A program made the position numbers and the translations under genes. This document shows positions 20,450-29,553 of a stretch of DNA of 61,651 nt, piece after piece (position 1 is the first letter of the stretch; every line of letters starts with the position of its first letter). The notes below the pieces were generated by a model. The model was not told the origin of the DNA. It did no database searches and saw nothing but the letters and a program-made list of their open reading frames with translations. Origin of the DNA: Sphingopyxis sp. Its GTDB lineage: Bacteria > Pseudomonadota > Alphaproteobacteria > Sphingomonadales > Sphingomonadaceae. The stretch covers positions 1 to 61,651 of the forward strand of contig NZ_JAIBES010000090.1 of NCBI RefSeq assembly GCF_019459305.1. Direction: 5' to 3'.

Positions 20450-21139
20450 ATGAATATCAAAACCATCAAACTCGCAACGCTTGCCACGATCAGCGCTATG
20501 GCGCTGACCGGCTGTGTGACCGACCCCAACACCGGCGAGAAGCGCATTTCGAATGCCGCTATCGGCGGTCTCGGCGGCGCGCTCGGCGGTTATCTGCTAG
20601 GCGACCTGATCGGCGGCAAGAACAGCCGCACCGAGGAAATCGTCGGCGCAGGCATCGGCGCGGTCGCGGGCGCCGGCGTCGGATATTACATGGACTAGCA
20701 GTAAAAGACGCTGCGCCAGCGCACGGCCGGCACCGGCATCGACGTCGAGCGTCAGGGCGACCAGCTGGTGCTCAACATGCCCGGCGACGTGACCTTCGAT
20801 TACAACAGCGCGCTGGTGAAATCGCAGTTCCGCAGCGCACTCGACAATGTCGCCTCGACGCTGGCCGAATATCCCAGCACCTATATCGATGTATACGGTC
20901 ACACCGATTCGACCGGCAGCGACAGCTATAATCAGGGCTTGTCCGAACGCCGTGCGTCGTCGGTCGCCGATTACCTCGGCGGCCGCGGCATCCAGCGCGC
21001 GCGTATGGCCACGAGGGGTTATGGCGAATCGCAGCTGAAATGCTCGCCCGAGCGCGGCGAGGCCGATTATCAGTGCAACCGCCGCGTCGAGATCCGCATC
21101 GCGCCGGTGACACAGGCGGACGTTAACGCCGCCCGCTAA
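20450..21139 (+). pseudogene. OmpA-like lipoprotein (YiaD type) interrupted by two in-frame stops
   Basis: Read straight through, this is a normal lipoprotein of about 228 residues: lipobox LTGC (MNIKTIKLATLATISAMALTGC), glycine-zipper region (AAIGGLGGALGGYLLGDLIGG, GAGIGAVAGAGVGYYMD) and an OmpA/MotB peptidoglycan-binding domain (DVTFDYNSALVKSQFRSALDNVAS, YIDVYGHTDSTGSDSYNQGLSERRASSVADYL, RMATRGYGESQ, NRRVEIRI). After GYYMD the frame reads TAG CAG TAA AAG, giving two stops within nine bases (20696-20704), exactly in the short linker. Family members have glutamine/glutamate codons there. The rest of the frame is undamaged. It may be a recent pseudogene, a sequencing error, or readthrough. Confidence 0.8.
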
Positions 21140-21163
21140 ATTCCATTCCCGTGGAACAGGAAA

Positions 21164-21192
21164 GGGCGTCGCCGACAGGCGGCGCCCTTTTC
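21164..21192. terminator. Strong hairpin terminator between ompA-like gene and marC
   Basis: GGGCGTCGCC and GGCGGCGCCC form a 10-pair stem (one G-T) around GACA, followed by TTTTCT on the plus strand and by TTTCC on the minus strand. It probably ends both convergent transcripts. Confidence 0.85.
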
Positions 21193-21821
21193 TATGTCAG
21201 GCTGGGGAAGCTCGCCTTGAGTCCGTCGATGACGAACTGCGCGGCGAGCGCGGCGAGCAACACGCCCAGCAGGCGGGTGATCACAGCCTCGCCCTTGTTG
21301 CCGATAAAGCGCATCAACGGCCCTGCCGCGAGCAACGCGCCGAGCGTCATCAGCAGCACCAGCAGCAGCGCGCCGAAGATCACGAACGCGCGGTCGAGCC
21401 CGTTATTCTGCGCGACCAGTAGCATCACCGACGCGATCGACCCCGGTCCGGCCAGCATCGGCATCGCCATCGGGAACACCGAAACATCCTCAATCTCGGG
21501 GGTCGCCATCACCTTTTCGGCGCGCTGTTCGCGGCGCTCGGTGCGCTTTTCGAACACCATATCGATCGCGATGATGAACAGCATGATGCCGCCCGCGATG
21601 CGGAAACTGTCGAGGTCGATGTGCAGGAAGCTGAGCAAAGCTTCACCGAACATCGCGAAAAAGACGAGGATGCACCCCGCAATCACCGTCGCGCGGATCG
21701 CCATCGACCGGCGCTGCTGCGCGCTCGCGCCGGTGGTCAGGCTGGCATAGATCGGCGCGCAACCCGGGGGGTCGATGACCACGAACAACGTTACGAAGGC
21801 CGAGATGAACAGGTCAATCAT
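21192..21821 (-). CDS. MarC family integral membrane protein
   Basis: A 209-residue inner-membrane protein with about six hydrophobic helices and family motifs FVTLFVVIDPPGCAPIYASLT, GEALLSFLHIDLDSFRIAGGIMLFIIAIDMV and FPMAMPMLAGPGSIASVMLL. MarC proteins were once linked to multiple antibiotic resistance but their role is unknown. The ATG at 21821 overlaps the stop of the upstream lipoprotein gene (ATGA), so it is the last gene of the operon that starts with the queuosine-precursor transporter. The bidirectional hairpin begins at its stop codon. Confidence 0.93.
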   Translation of the reverse strand: MIDLFISAFVTLFVVIDPPGCAPIYASLTTGASAQQRRSMAIRATVIAGCILVFFAMFGEALLSFLHIDLDSFRIAGGIMLFIIAIDMVFEKRTERREQRAEKVMATPEIEDVSVFPMAMPMLAGPGSIASVMLLVAQNNGLDRAFVIFGALLLVLLMTLGALLAAGPLMRFIGNKGEAVITRLLGVLLAALAAQFVIDGLKASFPSLT

Positions 21822-22492
21822 GGCTGTTTCGGCGCCGCGACCTGATCGTCGATCACGGTCACCATCTGGCTGCCGTCCCACAACCGGATCGTCACACGGC
21901 GCGACTGATCGGCCCGAACGGTCGAAGTCCAGCTCAAGGTCTGGTCGGGCGACAGACCGACCGCCATATCGTCACCCTCGGCGGCCGCTTCGATCGGAAC
22001 GGCGGGGCGCGATCCGCACACCGCCTGCTTCGATTCGATAAATTCGGGCGCCTCACGTGGGGTGGCGAGGCCATCACCATGATCGAGGATCCAGTCGGTC
22101 TTGCCGCTCTTGGGATCGCGCATCCAGACGGTGGTGAAAAATCCATGCGCCGGCCCCTTTTGCCACGCGCCGGTCGTCGCACCGCTGTTGCCGTCGCAGC
22201 TGACATAAACCGCGTGTGGCTCCCACTTCACCGCTTCGGCGGGGTCTTTCTGCGTCCTGAGCCAGTCGCGCGCTTTTACCCGCTGCGGCACAAACATCAC
22301 CGCGTCGGGATGTGATGTTTCGCGAAACGCGGTCCACTGCCCCTTTTCCTGCGCCAGCCGGGAAAAGCCGATTTCGGCAGCGACAAAGGCGCTGGGGTTC
22401 GGCCCCAGCGGGCGATTTCGGACGTCGTTGGGGTCACCGGCACAACCGGCGAGCAGCGAAAGAGCGAGCGAAGCGGTGAACAGGATGCGCAT
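21818..22492 (-). CDS. Lipoprotein with NTF2/SnoaL-like domain
   Basis: A 224-residue lipoprotein ([17 protein letters not shown], lipobox LLAGC). The segment FVAAEIGFSRLAQEKGQWTAFRETSHPDAVMFVPQRVKARDWL, then KWEPHAVYVSCDGNSGATTGAWQKG and GFFTTVWMRDPKSGKTDWILDHG, reads like the cone-shaped NTF2/SnoaL/DUF4440 fold. No catalytic role can be assigned. Its ATG overlaps the folD stop (TGATG) and its stop overlaps the marC start (ATGA). Why an envelope lipoprotein is coupled to a folate enzyme is not clear. Confidence 0.8.
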   Translation of the reverse strand: MRILFTASLALSLLAGCAGDPNDVRNRPLGPNPSAFVAAEIGFSRLAQEKGQWTAFRETSHPDAVMFVPQRVKARDWLRTQKDPAEAVKWEPHAVYVSCDGNSGATTGAWQKGPAHGFFTTVWMRDPKSGKTDWILDHGDGLATPREAPEFIESKQAVCGSRPAVPIEAAAEGDDMAVGLSPDQTLSWTSTVRADQSRRVTIRLWDGSQMVTVIDDQVAAPKQP

Positions 22493-23397
22493 CAAAAGCC
22501 TTCCGGATCGGCCAGACCCGCACGGCGGTGCGCGGCGACGAGGGTGTTGCGGAGCAGGCAGGCGATCGTCATCGGTCCGACCCCGCCCGGAACCGGGGTG
22601 ATCGCATCGGCGACCGCCGCGACCTCGGCATAGTCGACGTCGCCGACCAGTCGCCCCTTTGCCGCGCCGTCGGCGGGCGGCAGGCGGTTGATCCCCACGT
22701 CGATGACGATCGCGCCAGGCTTGATCCAGTCGCCCTTGACCATCTCGGCGCGCCCGACCGCAGCAACCACAATATCGGCGCGGCGGACCAGCGCGGGCAG
22801 GTCTTTGGTCCGGCTGTGCGCCATCGTCACGGTCGCGTTGGCGCCGAGCAGCAATTGTCCCATCGGCTTGCCGACCAGGATCGAGCGCCCCACCACAATC
22901 GCATCCTTGCCCGACAGGTCGCCGAGCCGGTCCTGCAGCAACAGTAGACAACCATAGGGGGTGCACGGCACCATGCCGGGGATGCCGAGCGCCAGCCGCC
23001 CGGCGCTGACCGGGGTCAGCCCGTCGACATCCTTGTCGGGGTCGATCGCCGCAACCGCCGCCTGTTCGTCGAGGTGACCGGGGAGCGGCAATTGCAGCAG
23101 GATGCCATCGACCGCATCGTCGGCGTTCAGTCGCGCGAGGAGTGTCTCGACCTCGTCCTGCGTCGCGGTGGCGGGCAAGCGATGCTCGAAACTTGCCATA
23201 CCCGCGGCAACGGTGGCCTTGCCCTTCGACCCGACATAGACCGCGCTCGCCGGATCATCGCCGACCAGCACGACCGCAAGCCCGGGCGCGCGCCCGGTTG
23301 CGGCGACAAAGGCGGGGACAGCGTCGGCAATCCGGCCGCGCAGACCAGCGGCAAAAGCCTTGCCGTCGATCACCTGCGCGGCGGTCTCAACCGTCAT
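22492..23397 (-). CDS. folD: Bifunctional methylenetetrahydrofolate dehydrogenase / methenyltetrahydrofolate cyclohydrolase
   Basis: A 301-residue cytosolic enzyme interconverting 5,10-methylene- and 10-formyl-tetrahydrofolate with NADP. Signatures: [19 protein letters not shown] (catalytic lysine region), [50 protein letters not shown] and the C-terminal VDYAEV...[20 protein letters not shown]. The start ATG overlaps the stop of yggT by one base (TGATG). Confidence 0.97.
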   Translation of the reverse strand: MTVETAAQVIDGKAFAAGLRGRIADAVPAFVAATGRAPGLAVVLVGDDPASAVYVGSKGKATVAAGMASFEHRLPATATQDEVETLLARLNADDAVDGILLQLPLPGHLDEQAAVAAIDPDKDVDGLTPVSAGRLALGIPGMVPCTPYGCLLLLQDRLGDLSGKDAIVVGRSILVGKPMGQLLLGANATVTMAHSRTKDLPALVRRADIVVAAVGRAEMVKGDWIKPGAIVIDVGINRLPPADGAAKGRLVGDVDYAEVAAVADAITPVPGGVGPMTIACLLRNTLVAAHRRAGLADPEGF

Positions 23398-23705
23398 CAC
23401 GCCATGCCGTTCGCATAAGCGAGGCGCCCGAGATAATTGAGCACCGGCCCGTCGAGAATGATGATGATGATCAGCACCAGCATCGGGGTCAGGTCGAGCC
23501 CGCCGAAATCGGGCATGATGCGGCGAAACGGCCGGTACAGCGGCTCGGTAATCCGGTCGAGCACGGTCCACAGCTGATTGACGAAATCATTGTGCGTGTT
23601 GATCACATTGAACGCGATCAGCCACGACATCACCGCCTGCGCGATGATGAACCACCACAGGACCGTCAGGATGATGTGGACGATCTGGAGGAGCATGAGA
23701 ACCAA
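23397..23705 (-). CDS. YggT family membrane protein
   Basis: A 102-residue inner-membrane protein with two hydrophobic regions (about 5-32 and 73-95) and the YggT pattern [55 protein letters not shown]. The start is taken as TTG at 23705 because GGAGA sits eight bases before it; the ATG three codons later has no ribosome site at the right distance. YggT proteins are linked to membrane or osmotic functions and cell division, but the role is not settled. It lies 35 bases after argB and overlaps folD. Confidence 0.88.
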   Translation of the reverse strand: MVLMLLQIVHIILTVLWWFIIAQAVMSWLIAFNVINTHNDFVNQLWTVLDRITEPLYRPFRRIMPDFGGLDLTPMLVLIIIIILDGPVLNYLGRLAYANGMA

Positions 23706-23740
23706 GGCGATTTCTCCGAAATAGGGTCTTGCCGCGTCTC

Positions 23741-24649
23741 TTAGCGATGAATGAGCGTGCCTGCACCCCTTGCGGTGAAAATTTCCAGCAGCATCGCGTG
23801 CGGAATGCGCCCGTCGAGGATGACCGCCGCCTCGACCCCGGCCTCGACCGCGGCGACGCAGGTTTCGACCTTGGGGATCATGCCGCCGGTGATCGTGCCG
23901 TCGGCCTTCAGGGCATCGATCGCCGGCTGGTCGAGGTCGGTGAGCAGTGCTCCCGCCTTGTCGAGCACCCCGGCGACGTCGGTGAGCAGGAAAAAGCGCT
24001 TGGCACCGAGCGCCCCGGCGATCGCGCCCGCCATCGTGTCGGCATTGATATTGTACGTTGCCCCATCGGCGCCCAGCGCGACGGGCGCCACGATGGGGAT
24101 GAAATTGTCCTTGGTCAGGTTGATCAGGATCGTCGGATCCACCGCCACCGGCTCGCCGACAAAGCCCAGGTCGACATGGCGCTCGATCCCCGAATTGGGG
24201 TCAGGCTGAGTCCGCCGCACCTTTTCGGCAAGCACCAGATTGGCATCCTTGCCCGAAATGCCGACCGCACGCCCGCCGAGCGCGGCGAGCCAGCCGACGA
24301 TTTCCTTGTTGATCTTGCCCGCCAGCACCATCTCGGCGACCTCGGCAGTCGCGGCGTCGGTGACGCGCAGTCCCCCGACAAAGGAGGATTCGATCCCGAG
24401 CTTTTTCAGCATCGCGCCGATCTGCGGCCCGCCACCGTGAACGACCACCGGGTTGATCCCGACGGCTTTGAGCAGCACGATATCCTCGGCGAAATCGCGC
24501 TGCGCCTCGGCATCGCCCATCGCGTGGCCGCCATATTTGATCACGAACGTCTCGCCGGCGTAACGCTGCAGATAGGGCAGCGCCTCAACGAGCGTTTCGG
24601 CCTTGGCGAGCAGGTCGGGCATTTTCGACGGGTCGGTCATCGTCATCAT
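23741..24649 (-). CDS. argB: Acetylglutamate kinase
   Basis: A 302-residue amino-acid kinase phosphorylating N-acetylglutamate, step two of arginine synthesis. Motifs: [84 protein letters not shown] and [31 protein letters not shown]. The N-terminal helix ([18 protein letters not shown]) marks the arginine-sensitive hexameric type. Two ATGs in a row (24649 and 24646) overlap the stop of the upstream transporter gene. Confidence 0.97.
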   Translation of the reverse strand: MMTMTDPSKMPDLLAKAETLVEALPYLQRYAGETFVIKYGGHAMGDAEAQRDFAEDIVLLKAVGINPVVVHGGGPQIGAMLKKLGIESSFVGGLRVTDAATAEVAEMVLAGKINKEIVGWLAALGGRAVGISGKDANLVLAEKVRRTQPDPNSGIERHVDLGFVGEPVAVDPTILINLTKDNFIPIVAPVALGADGATYNINADTMAGAIAGALGAKRFFLLTDVAGVLDKAGALLTDLDQPAIDALKADGTITGGMIPKVETCVAAVEAGVEAAVILDGRIPHAMLLEIFTARGAGTLIHR

Positions 24650-25323
24650 CCGTCGTTCTTGGCGTCGAGATTGCGGCCGAGCGCGACGAGGCCGGTGATC
24701 ACAAAGGGGATGACCAGGATCGACAGCGCGACCTTCGCCAGCATCTGTCCGCCCATCAGGTTGGCGATCGGGAAAACGCCGTAAAAGGCGATGGTGACGA
24801 ACAGCAAGGTGTCGACGATCTGGCTGAGCGCGCTGGCGATCGCGCCACGGATGGCGAGCCAGGTCGTCCCTGTCCCGCCGCCTTCGCGCCCGCGCAGCTT
24901 GCTAAAGATCGTAACGTTCAAAAATTGCGAGGTGCCATAGGCGACGATCCCCGCCGCCATCAGCCGCGGGGTCTGGCCCAGGATCATTTCGAACGACGCC
25001 AGCCGCGCCGGATCCATCTCGGGTGCTGCCGGGAGCGCATAGACCAGCGATGTCAGCATGATCGACATCACCAGCGGGACAAAGCCCCACAGCACCAGTT
25101 TGTTTGCGGTCGATTGGCCCTGCAATTCGGACACGGCGCTCGACAGCGCGACAAGGATCAGGAACGGAAAAATCCCGGCCTCGACTGCCAGCCCACCGAA
25201 CAGGGCGACCTGCTTGTTCCCCAGCACCCCGGCGAGCACGACCATCCCGCCATAAATGATGGTGAAAAGGAACAGGGAAGGCGAGAGCGTGCGCGGCAGC
25301 GCCGTCGATGTGGTGTCGGTCAT
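24646..25323 (-). CDS. Queuosine precursor transporter (YhhQ/DUF165 family)
   Basis: A 225-residue inner-membrane protein with about six helices. [42 protein letters not shown] and a stretch ending [18 protein letters not shown] are typical of the YhhQ/QueT-like family that imports preQ0/preQ1 for tRNA queuosine. The start at 25323 ([10 protein letters not shown]) excludes an upstream stretch without family similarity. It is the first gene of the operon. gluQ, another queuosine-linked tRNA modification gene, lies about 9 kb away. Confidence 0.9.
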   Translation of the reverse strand: MTDTTSTALPRTLSPSLFLFTIIYGGMVVLAGVLGNKQVALFGGLAVEAGIFPFLILVALSSAVSELQGQSTANKLVLWGFVPLVMSIMLTSLVYALPAAPEMDPARLASFEMILGQTPRLMAAGIVAYGTSQFLNVTIFSKLRGREGGGTGTTWLAIRGAIASALSQIVDTLLFVTIAFYGVFPIANLMGGQMLAKVALSILVIPFVITGLVALGRNLDAKNDG

Positions 25324-25438
25324 GCCGCCCGATAGTCGCTTTTGCGCAGCGTGGAAAGATGCGTGCGGCGGCAACACTTGCCCCCCCGCCAAAGCCCGCT
25401 AGACAAGGCGCAACAATTTGCGGGGGACGCACAGGAAT

Positions 25439-26791
25439 ATGGAACGACTGATTGGTTTGGTTGGCATCGTCGCGCTGCTCGCGATCGCCGTTTTATTCTC
25501 TTCCAACCGCCGGTGGATTCGCCTGCGCGTCGTCATTCCCGCTTTCCTGCTCCAGGCCGGGTTTGCCTTGCTGGTGATCGGCACCCCGTGGGGGCGCAAT
25601 ATCATTCAGGCGATGTCGAACGGGGTGTCGAACCTGCTGGGCTATGCCAAGGCGGGGACCGATTTCATCTTTGGCCCGCTCGCCTCGCCCGAAATCGGCG
25701 CCAACAGTTTTGCGATTGCGGCGCTGCCGGTGATCGTCTTTTTTGCCTCGCTGATTTCGATCCTCTACTACCTCGGCATCATGCAGCTGGTGATCAAATG
25801 GGTTGGCGGCGGCATCCAGAAAATCACCGGCATCACCAAGGTCGAAAGCCTGGGCGCTGCGGCGAACATCTTTGTCGGCCAGTCGGAATCGCCGCTCGTC
25901 ATCCGTCCCTATCTCGCCGGGCTGACCCCGCCGCAGCTGTTCACGATCATGACGGTCGGCATGGCCGGGGTCGCGGGCACCATATTGGGCGCCTATGCCA
26001 GCATGATCGGCGAACAATTGCTGCCCTATCTGCTCGCCGCCAGCTTCATGTCGGCACCCGGCGGCATCTTGATGGCCAAGATCATGATGCCCGACGATCC
26101 CAAGGATCTGGGCATTGAACCCGTGATCATGCCCGAGGCGAGCCATGACGACGAAAAGCCCGCCAATATCATCATGGCCGCCGCGCAGGGCGCCCAGACC
26201 GGCGTCAAGCTCGCGGTCGCGGTCGGCGCGATGGTGCTCGCTTTCGTGGCGCTTGTCGCGCTCGCCAACGGCCTGCTCGGCGGGATCGGTGGCTGGCTGG
26301 GCTATCCCGACCTGTCGTTCCAGGCGATCATCGGCACCTTGTTCCGCCCGGTGATGTGGCTGATGGGGGTGCCGTGGGACGAAAGCGCAGTCGTCGGCGG
26401 GCTGTTCGGCAGCAAGATCGTGCTCAACGAATTCGTCGCCTTCATCGACCTCGGCAAGGTGCAGGGCGACATGTCGCTGGCCGCGGTCGCCATCGCCACC
26501 TTTGCCCTGTGCGGTTTCGCCAATTTCAGCTCGATCGCGATCCAGATGGCGGTGACCGGCGGACTTGCCCCCAACCAGCGCCCGATGATCGCCAAGCTGG
26601 GGCTGAAGGCGCTGCTCGCGGGCAGCCTCTCGAACCTGATGTCGGCGGCACTGGCCGGACTGATGCTGGGGATCGCACCGCCTGTCGCGGCGCCGCCTGC
26701 TGCGCCCGCAGTCGAGGCGGTTGCGGCCCCTGTCGACGCGCCCGTAGCGATCCCCGACCCGGCCCCGGCCGAAGCAACCAAAGCCCCCTGA
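25439..26791 (+). CDS. NupC-type concentrative nucleoside transporter
   Basis: A 450-residue inner-membrane permease that imports nucleosides with Na+ or H+. Family motifs: FLLQAGFALLVIGTPWGRNI, SIFGPL-like FIFGPLASPEIGANSFAIAALPVIVFFASLISILYYLGIMQLVIK, VGQSESPLVIRPYL, MTVGMAGVAGTILGAYASM, NEFVAFIDLG and ALCGFANFSSIAIQMAVTGGLAP. ATG 25439 follows AGGAAT; an in-frame TTG seven codons upstream is an alternative. The last ~40 residues are an unusual low-complexity Ala/Pro/Val tail (APPAAPAVEAVAAPVDAPVA) that is not part of the transporter fold. Confidence 0.95.
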   Translation: MERLIGLVGIVALLAIAVLFSSNRRWIRLRVVIPAFLLQAGFALLVIGTPWGRNIIQAMSNGVSNLLGYAKAGTDFIFGPLASPEIGANSFAIAALPVIVFFASLISILYYLGIMQLVIKWVGGGIQKITGITKVESLGAAANIFVGQSESPLVIRPYLAGLTPPQLFTIMTVGMAGVAGTILGAYASMIGEQLLPYLLAASFMSAPGGILMAKIMMPDDPKDLGIEPVIMPEASHDDEKPANIIMAAAQGAQTGVKLAVAVGAMVLAFVALVALANGLLGGIGGWLGYPDLSFQAIIGTLFRPVMWLMGVPWDESAVVGGLFGSKIVLNEFVAFIDLGKVQGDMSLAAVAIATFALCGFANFSSIAIQMAVTGGLAPNQRPMIAKLGLKALLAGSLSNLMSAALAGLMLGIAPPVAAPPAAPAVEAVAAPVDAPVAIPDPAPAEATKAP

Positions 26792-26896
26792 CCGGCCCGA
26801 CGCGGCGCTCGGGAGAATTTGCAAGCCGGTCTGAAGCGGCGTAATCTATTGGACGATAACGAACCCCGGGTCGCATTTGCCAATAGGGAGTTTGCC

Positions 26897-27508
26897 ATGA
26901 AAATCGCCTATCGTCTGTCGATCCTCGCCGCCGCTGCCGTATCGATGGGGGCGGCTATGCTCGCCACCTCCAGCGCACAGCCTCCAGAAGACCGGATGGC
27001 CAGGCCTCCAGAGGCGACGATCTACCGCGACGCCGCCTATCGCGGCCCCGCGGTGTTCATCGGCGAAGCGAAACCCAATCTGGGCCTCGCATGGCCGGTC
27101 AATTCGGTGCGCGTCGCCAGCGGCCGCTGGGAATTGTGCCAGAAGACGCGCTTTCGCGGCACCTGCCGCACGGTCGAGCGCGACACGCCGATGCTCAACA
27201 ACGTCCTGCGCGGCCTGACCATCCAGTCGATCCGTCCGGTCGGCAGCGGCGGCGGCTGGGATCCCGCGCCCCCCGCCAACGACCAGGTCGCGCGCGGCAA
27301 TTTTGCCGAATTCCACACCCAGCCGGCGCAAGGCAACCGCCGCGTCCTCGCCTGCGAATATGGATCGGCGACGGCGAACTGCGCGGCGCGGACGGCGGAC
27401 AAATATTGCCGCTCGATCGGCTGGAACGGATCGGCGCGCGAGCATATGGAAACGGTCAGCAACCGCGTCTATCTGGCCGACGTGCTGTGCGTCCGCTCGG
27501 GCTATTGA
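26897..27508 (+). CDS. Secreted beta/gamma-crystallin-like protein
   Basis: A 203-residue protein with signal peptide (MKIAYRLSILAAAAVSMGAAMLATSSAQ). Residues about 40-105 (ATIYRDAAYRGPAVFIGEAKPNLGLAWPVNSVRVASGRWELCQKTRFRGTCRTVE) have the Greek-key crystallin pattern, and the C-terminal part has four cysteines. Similar proteins are common in sphingomonads and may bind calcium or stabilise the envelope; function unknown. AGGGAG precedes the start. It is followed after 11 bases by the MliC-type gene. Confidence 0.8.
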   Translation: MKIAYRLSILAAAAVSMGAAMLATSSAQPPEDRMARPPEATIYRDAAYRGPAVFIGEAKPNLGLAWPVNSVRVASGRWELCQKTRFRGTCRTVERDTPMLNNVLRGLTIQSIRPVGSGGGWDPAPPANDQVARGNFAEFHTQPAQGNRRVLACEYGSATANCAARTADKYCRSIGWNGSAREHMETVSNRVYLADVLCVRSGY

Positions 27509-27519
27509 GGGAGGTTGCG

Positions 27520-27840
27520 ATGCACGGGATAAAATTCGTCGCCCTTGGCGGCGCCGCGCTGGCGCTGCCCGCCTGCATGTCGGTCGGCGGGCCGGGGGTC
27601 AGCACCTATTATGAATGCGACCGCGGCACGCGGCTGAAGGTCGATTTCATCGGCGACCGCGCCTTGGTGAGCGTCAATGGCGGCCGCGCCGAAGCGATGC
27701 GTTCCACGCCCGCGGCCAGCGGCGCGATCTATGAAAATCGTGCGGGCTGGCGCCTGCATACCAAGGGCAATGAGGCGATGTGGAACACCGCGCTGCGCTC
27801 GTCGCCCGAAACCTGTCGCCAGGTGGTGGTGCCGCGCTAG
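27520..27840 (+). CDS. MliC family lysozyme-inhibitor lipoprotein
   Basis: A 106-residue protein with a lipobox (ALGGAALALPAC) and the MliC/PliC pattern: YYECDRGTRLKVDFIGDRALVSVNGG, RSTPAASGAIYENRAGWRLHTKGNEAMW and a late C. Family members bind and block C-type lysozyme. GGGAGG lies before the ATG, and the gene is in the same short operon as the crystallin-like protein. It ends seven bases from the stop of the convergent epoxide hydrolase gene. Confidence 0.85.
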   Translation: MHGIKFVALGGAALALPACMSVGGPGVSTYYECDRGTRLKVDFIGDRALVSVNGGRAEAMRSTPAASGAIYENRAGWRLHTKGNEAMWNTALRSSPETCRQVVVPR

Positions 27841-27847
27841 GGCCGGG

Positions 27848-28990
27848 TCAAAGGTCCATCTTCGCCAGCGCGGCGCGAACCTCGCTGGCGAACAGCTCGG
27901 GCTGCTCCCATGCGGCGAAATGGCCGCCGCGCGGCAGCTCGTTCCAGTGGACGATATTCTTGTAGCGCCGCTCGGCCCAGCGCCGCGACAGCCGCATGAT
28001 CTCGTTCGGAAACAGGCTGCACCCGGTCGGCACCAATATCTCGCCCGCGGCGAAATTGCGGAAGCTGTGCCAATAGAGCCGCGCCGACGAGGCGGCACTC
28101 GCGGTCAGCCAATACAGGCTGATCGTGTCGAGCATGGCCTCCTTCGACAACGCCTTTTCGGGATGCCCGCCGATCGACTGACCGCCCGGCTGGTGCCCGC
28201 AATCGGTCCAGCCATGGAATTTTTCGGCGATCCACGCCATCTGCCCGACGGGTGAATCGGTCAGCGCATAGCCGATCGTCTGCGGCCGGGTGGCATGCTG
28301 GGTCGAATAGCCGCTATCCTTCGCCTGATACCAGCCGAAGCGCGCCAAATAGAGCTGCTCGGCATCGGTGAGGTCGTTCATCAGGTCCGGCGGCGGCGCA
28401 CCCACGACCATGTTGACGTGGATGCCGGCGCAATGATCGGCGTGGTTCATCCCGATCGCACAGGTCACCGCGCTGCCCCAGTCGCCGCCCTGCGCGAAAT
28501 AGCGCTCGTAACCGAGCGCAACCATCAGCGCGTCCCACGCCGCGCCGATATGCTCGACGCTCCACTTGGCGGCGGTCGGTTTGCCTGAAAACCCATAGCC
28601 CGGCAGCGACGGGATCACGAGGTGATAGTCGCGCGACAGTGGTTCGATAACGTCAAGGAATTCGAGCACCGACCCCGGCCAGCCGTGGGTCAGGACCAGG
28701 GGTCGTGCCGCCGGATTGACCGAACGGATATGGAGGAAATGCACGTCGAGCCCATCGATCGTCGCGAGATAATTGGGCAGCGCATTCAGCCGCGCTTCGA
28801 CGGTGCGCCAATCATATTCGCCGCGCCAATAGGCCGCGAGTTCCTGCGCATAGGCGAGCGGGACGCCCTGATCCCAGTCGCCCACCGTTTCCTTCTCGGG
28901 CCAGCGCGTCCGCGCCAGGCGGTCTTGCAGGTCATCAAGCGCCGATTGCGGCACATCGATGACGAACGCACGGATATTCTCGACGTCCAT
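27848..28990 (-). CDS. Epoxide hydrolase (EHN-type alpha/beta hydrolase)
   Basis: A 380-residue cytosolic alpha/beta hydrolase. The N-terminal EHN domain (RAFVIDVPQSALDDLQDRLARTRWPEKE, YDWRTVEARLNALPNYLATIDGLDVHFLH) precedes the hydrolase core with the HGWPGS oxyanion motif and the nucleophile aspartate in GGDWGS. These enzymes open epoxides to diols. The start at 28990 follows GGGGGGA; an in-frame GTG five codons upstream is less likely. Confidence 0.92.
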   Translation of the reverse strand: MDVENIRAFVIDVPQSALDDLQDRLARTRWPEKETVGDWDQGVPLAYAQELAAYWRGEYDWRTVEARLNALPNYLATIDGLDVHFLHIRSVNPAARPLVLTHGWPGSVLEFLDVIEPLSRDYHLVIPSLPGYGFSGKPTAAKWSVEHIGAAWDALMVALGYERYFAQGGDWGSAVTCAIGMNHADHCAGIHVNMVVGAPPPDLMNDLTDAEQLYLARFGWYQAKDSGYSTQHATRPQTIGYALTDSPVGQMAWIAEKFHGWTDCGHQPGGQSIGGHPEKALSKEAMLDTISLYWLTASAASSARLYWHSFRNFAAGEILVPTGCSLFPNEIMRLSRRWAERRYKNIVHWNELPRGGHFAAWEQPELFASEVRAALAKMDL

Positions 28991-29015
28991 GAAAATCCCC
29001 CCCACTATCAGCTTA

Positions 29016-29516
29016 TCAGGGCCGCGCGGGCGCCTTGCAACCGCGTTCGAGCCCGACGCCTTTCAGGAAGCCGCGGCGCACCGTTCCTGCATAGACCGCT
29101 TCGGCATAGCGGCGACGTTCGGCATTGGCGCCGGTGATTTCGCCGATCAGACTGCGGAACGGAATGATCGACCCGGCCACGCTGCCAGCCACGCGGCCCA
29201 CGGTGCGCTCGCGCTTTTTCGCCACGCTTTGTTCTTCGGTTTCGTTGACGTCGGGGCCGAGCACCTCGTCGAGTTCGACGATTTCCTGCTGGATCGCGGC
29301 GCATTTGCGCATGCCCGCCAGGGAATAAGGATCGCCCTGAATCGCGACCAGCTTGGCGGGCGCCTCCTTGCCGTCAAATGGTTCGGTCACCTTGTTGGCG
29401 GTGTCCTTGATGGTCGGATCTTCCCGCGACCCGGACTGCGCCTGCGACGGGACCGAGAGAATGAGCGCGGCGGCCATTGCGGTGGCCGACAATCCGACGA
29501 TAAATCTGTTTTGCAT
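29016..29516 (-). CDS. Secreted hypothetical protein with glycine/alanine-rich centre
   Basis: A 166-residue protein with signal peptide (MQNRFIVGLSATAMAAALILSVPSQAQ) after a strong AGAGGAGG ribosome site. It has an acidic middle with KCAAIQQEIVELDEVLGPDVNETEEQ, a short hydrophobic stretch (GRVAGSVAGSIIPFRSLIGEITGAN) that could associate with the membrane, and a basic C-terminus with one cysteine. No family recognised. Confidence 0.75.
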   Translation of the reverse strand: MQNRFIVGLSATAMAAALILSVPSQAQSGSREDPTIKDTANKVTEPFDGKEAPAKLVAIQGDPYSLAGMRKCAAIQQEIVELDEVLGPDVNETEEQSVAKKRERTVGRVAGSVAGSIIPFRSLIGEITGANAERRRYAEAVYAGTVRRGFLKGVGLERGCKAPARP

Positions 29517-29553
29517 ATGACGCCTCCTCTGCTGCCCCCTGACAGCCAATAGA

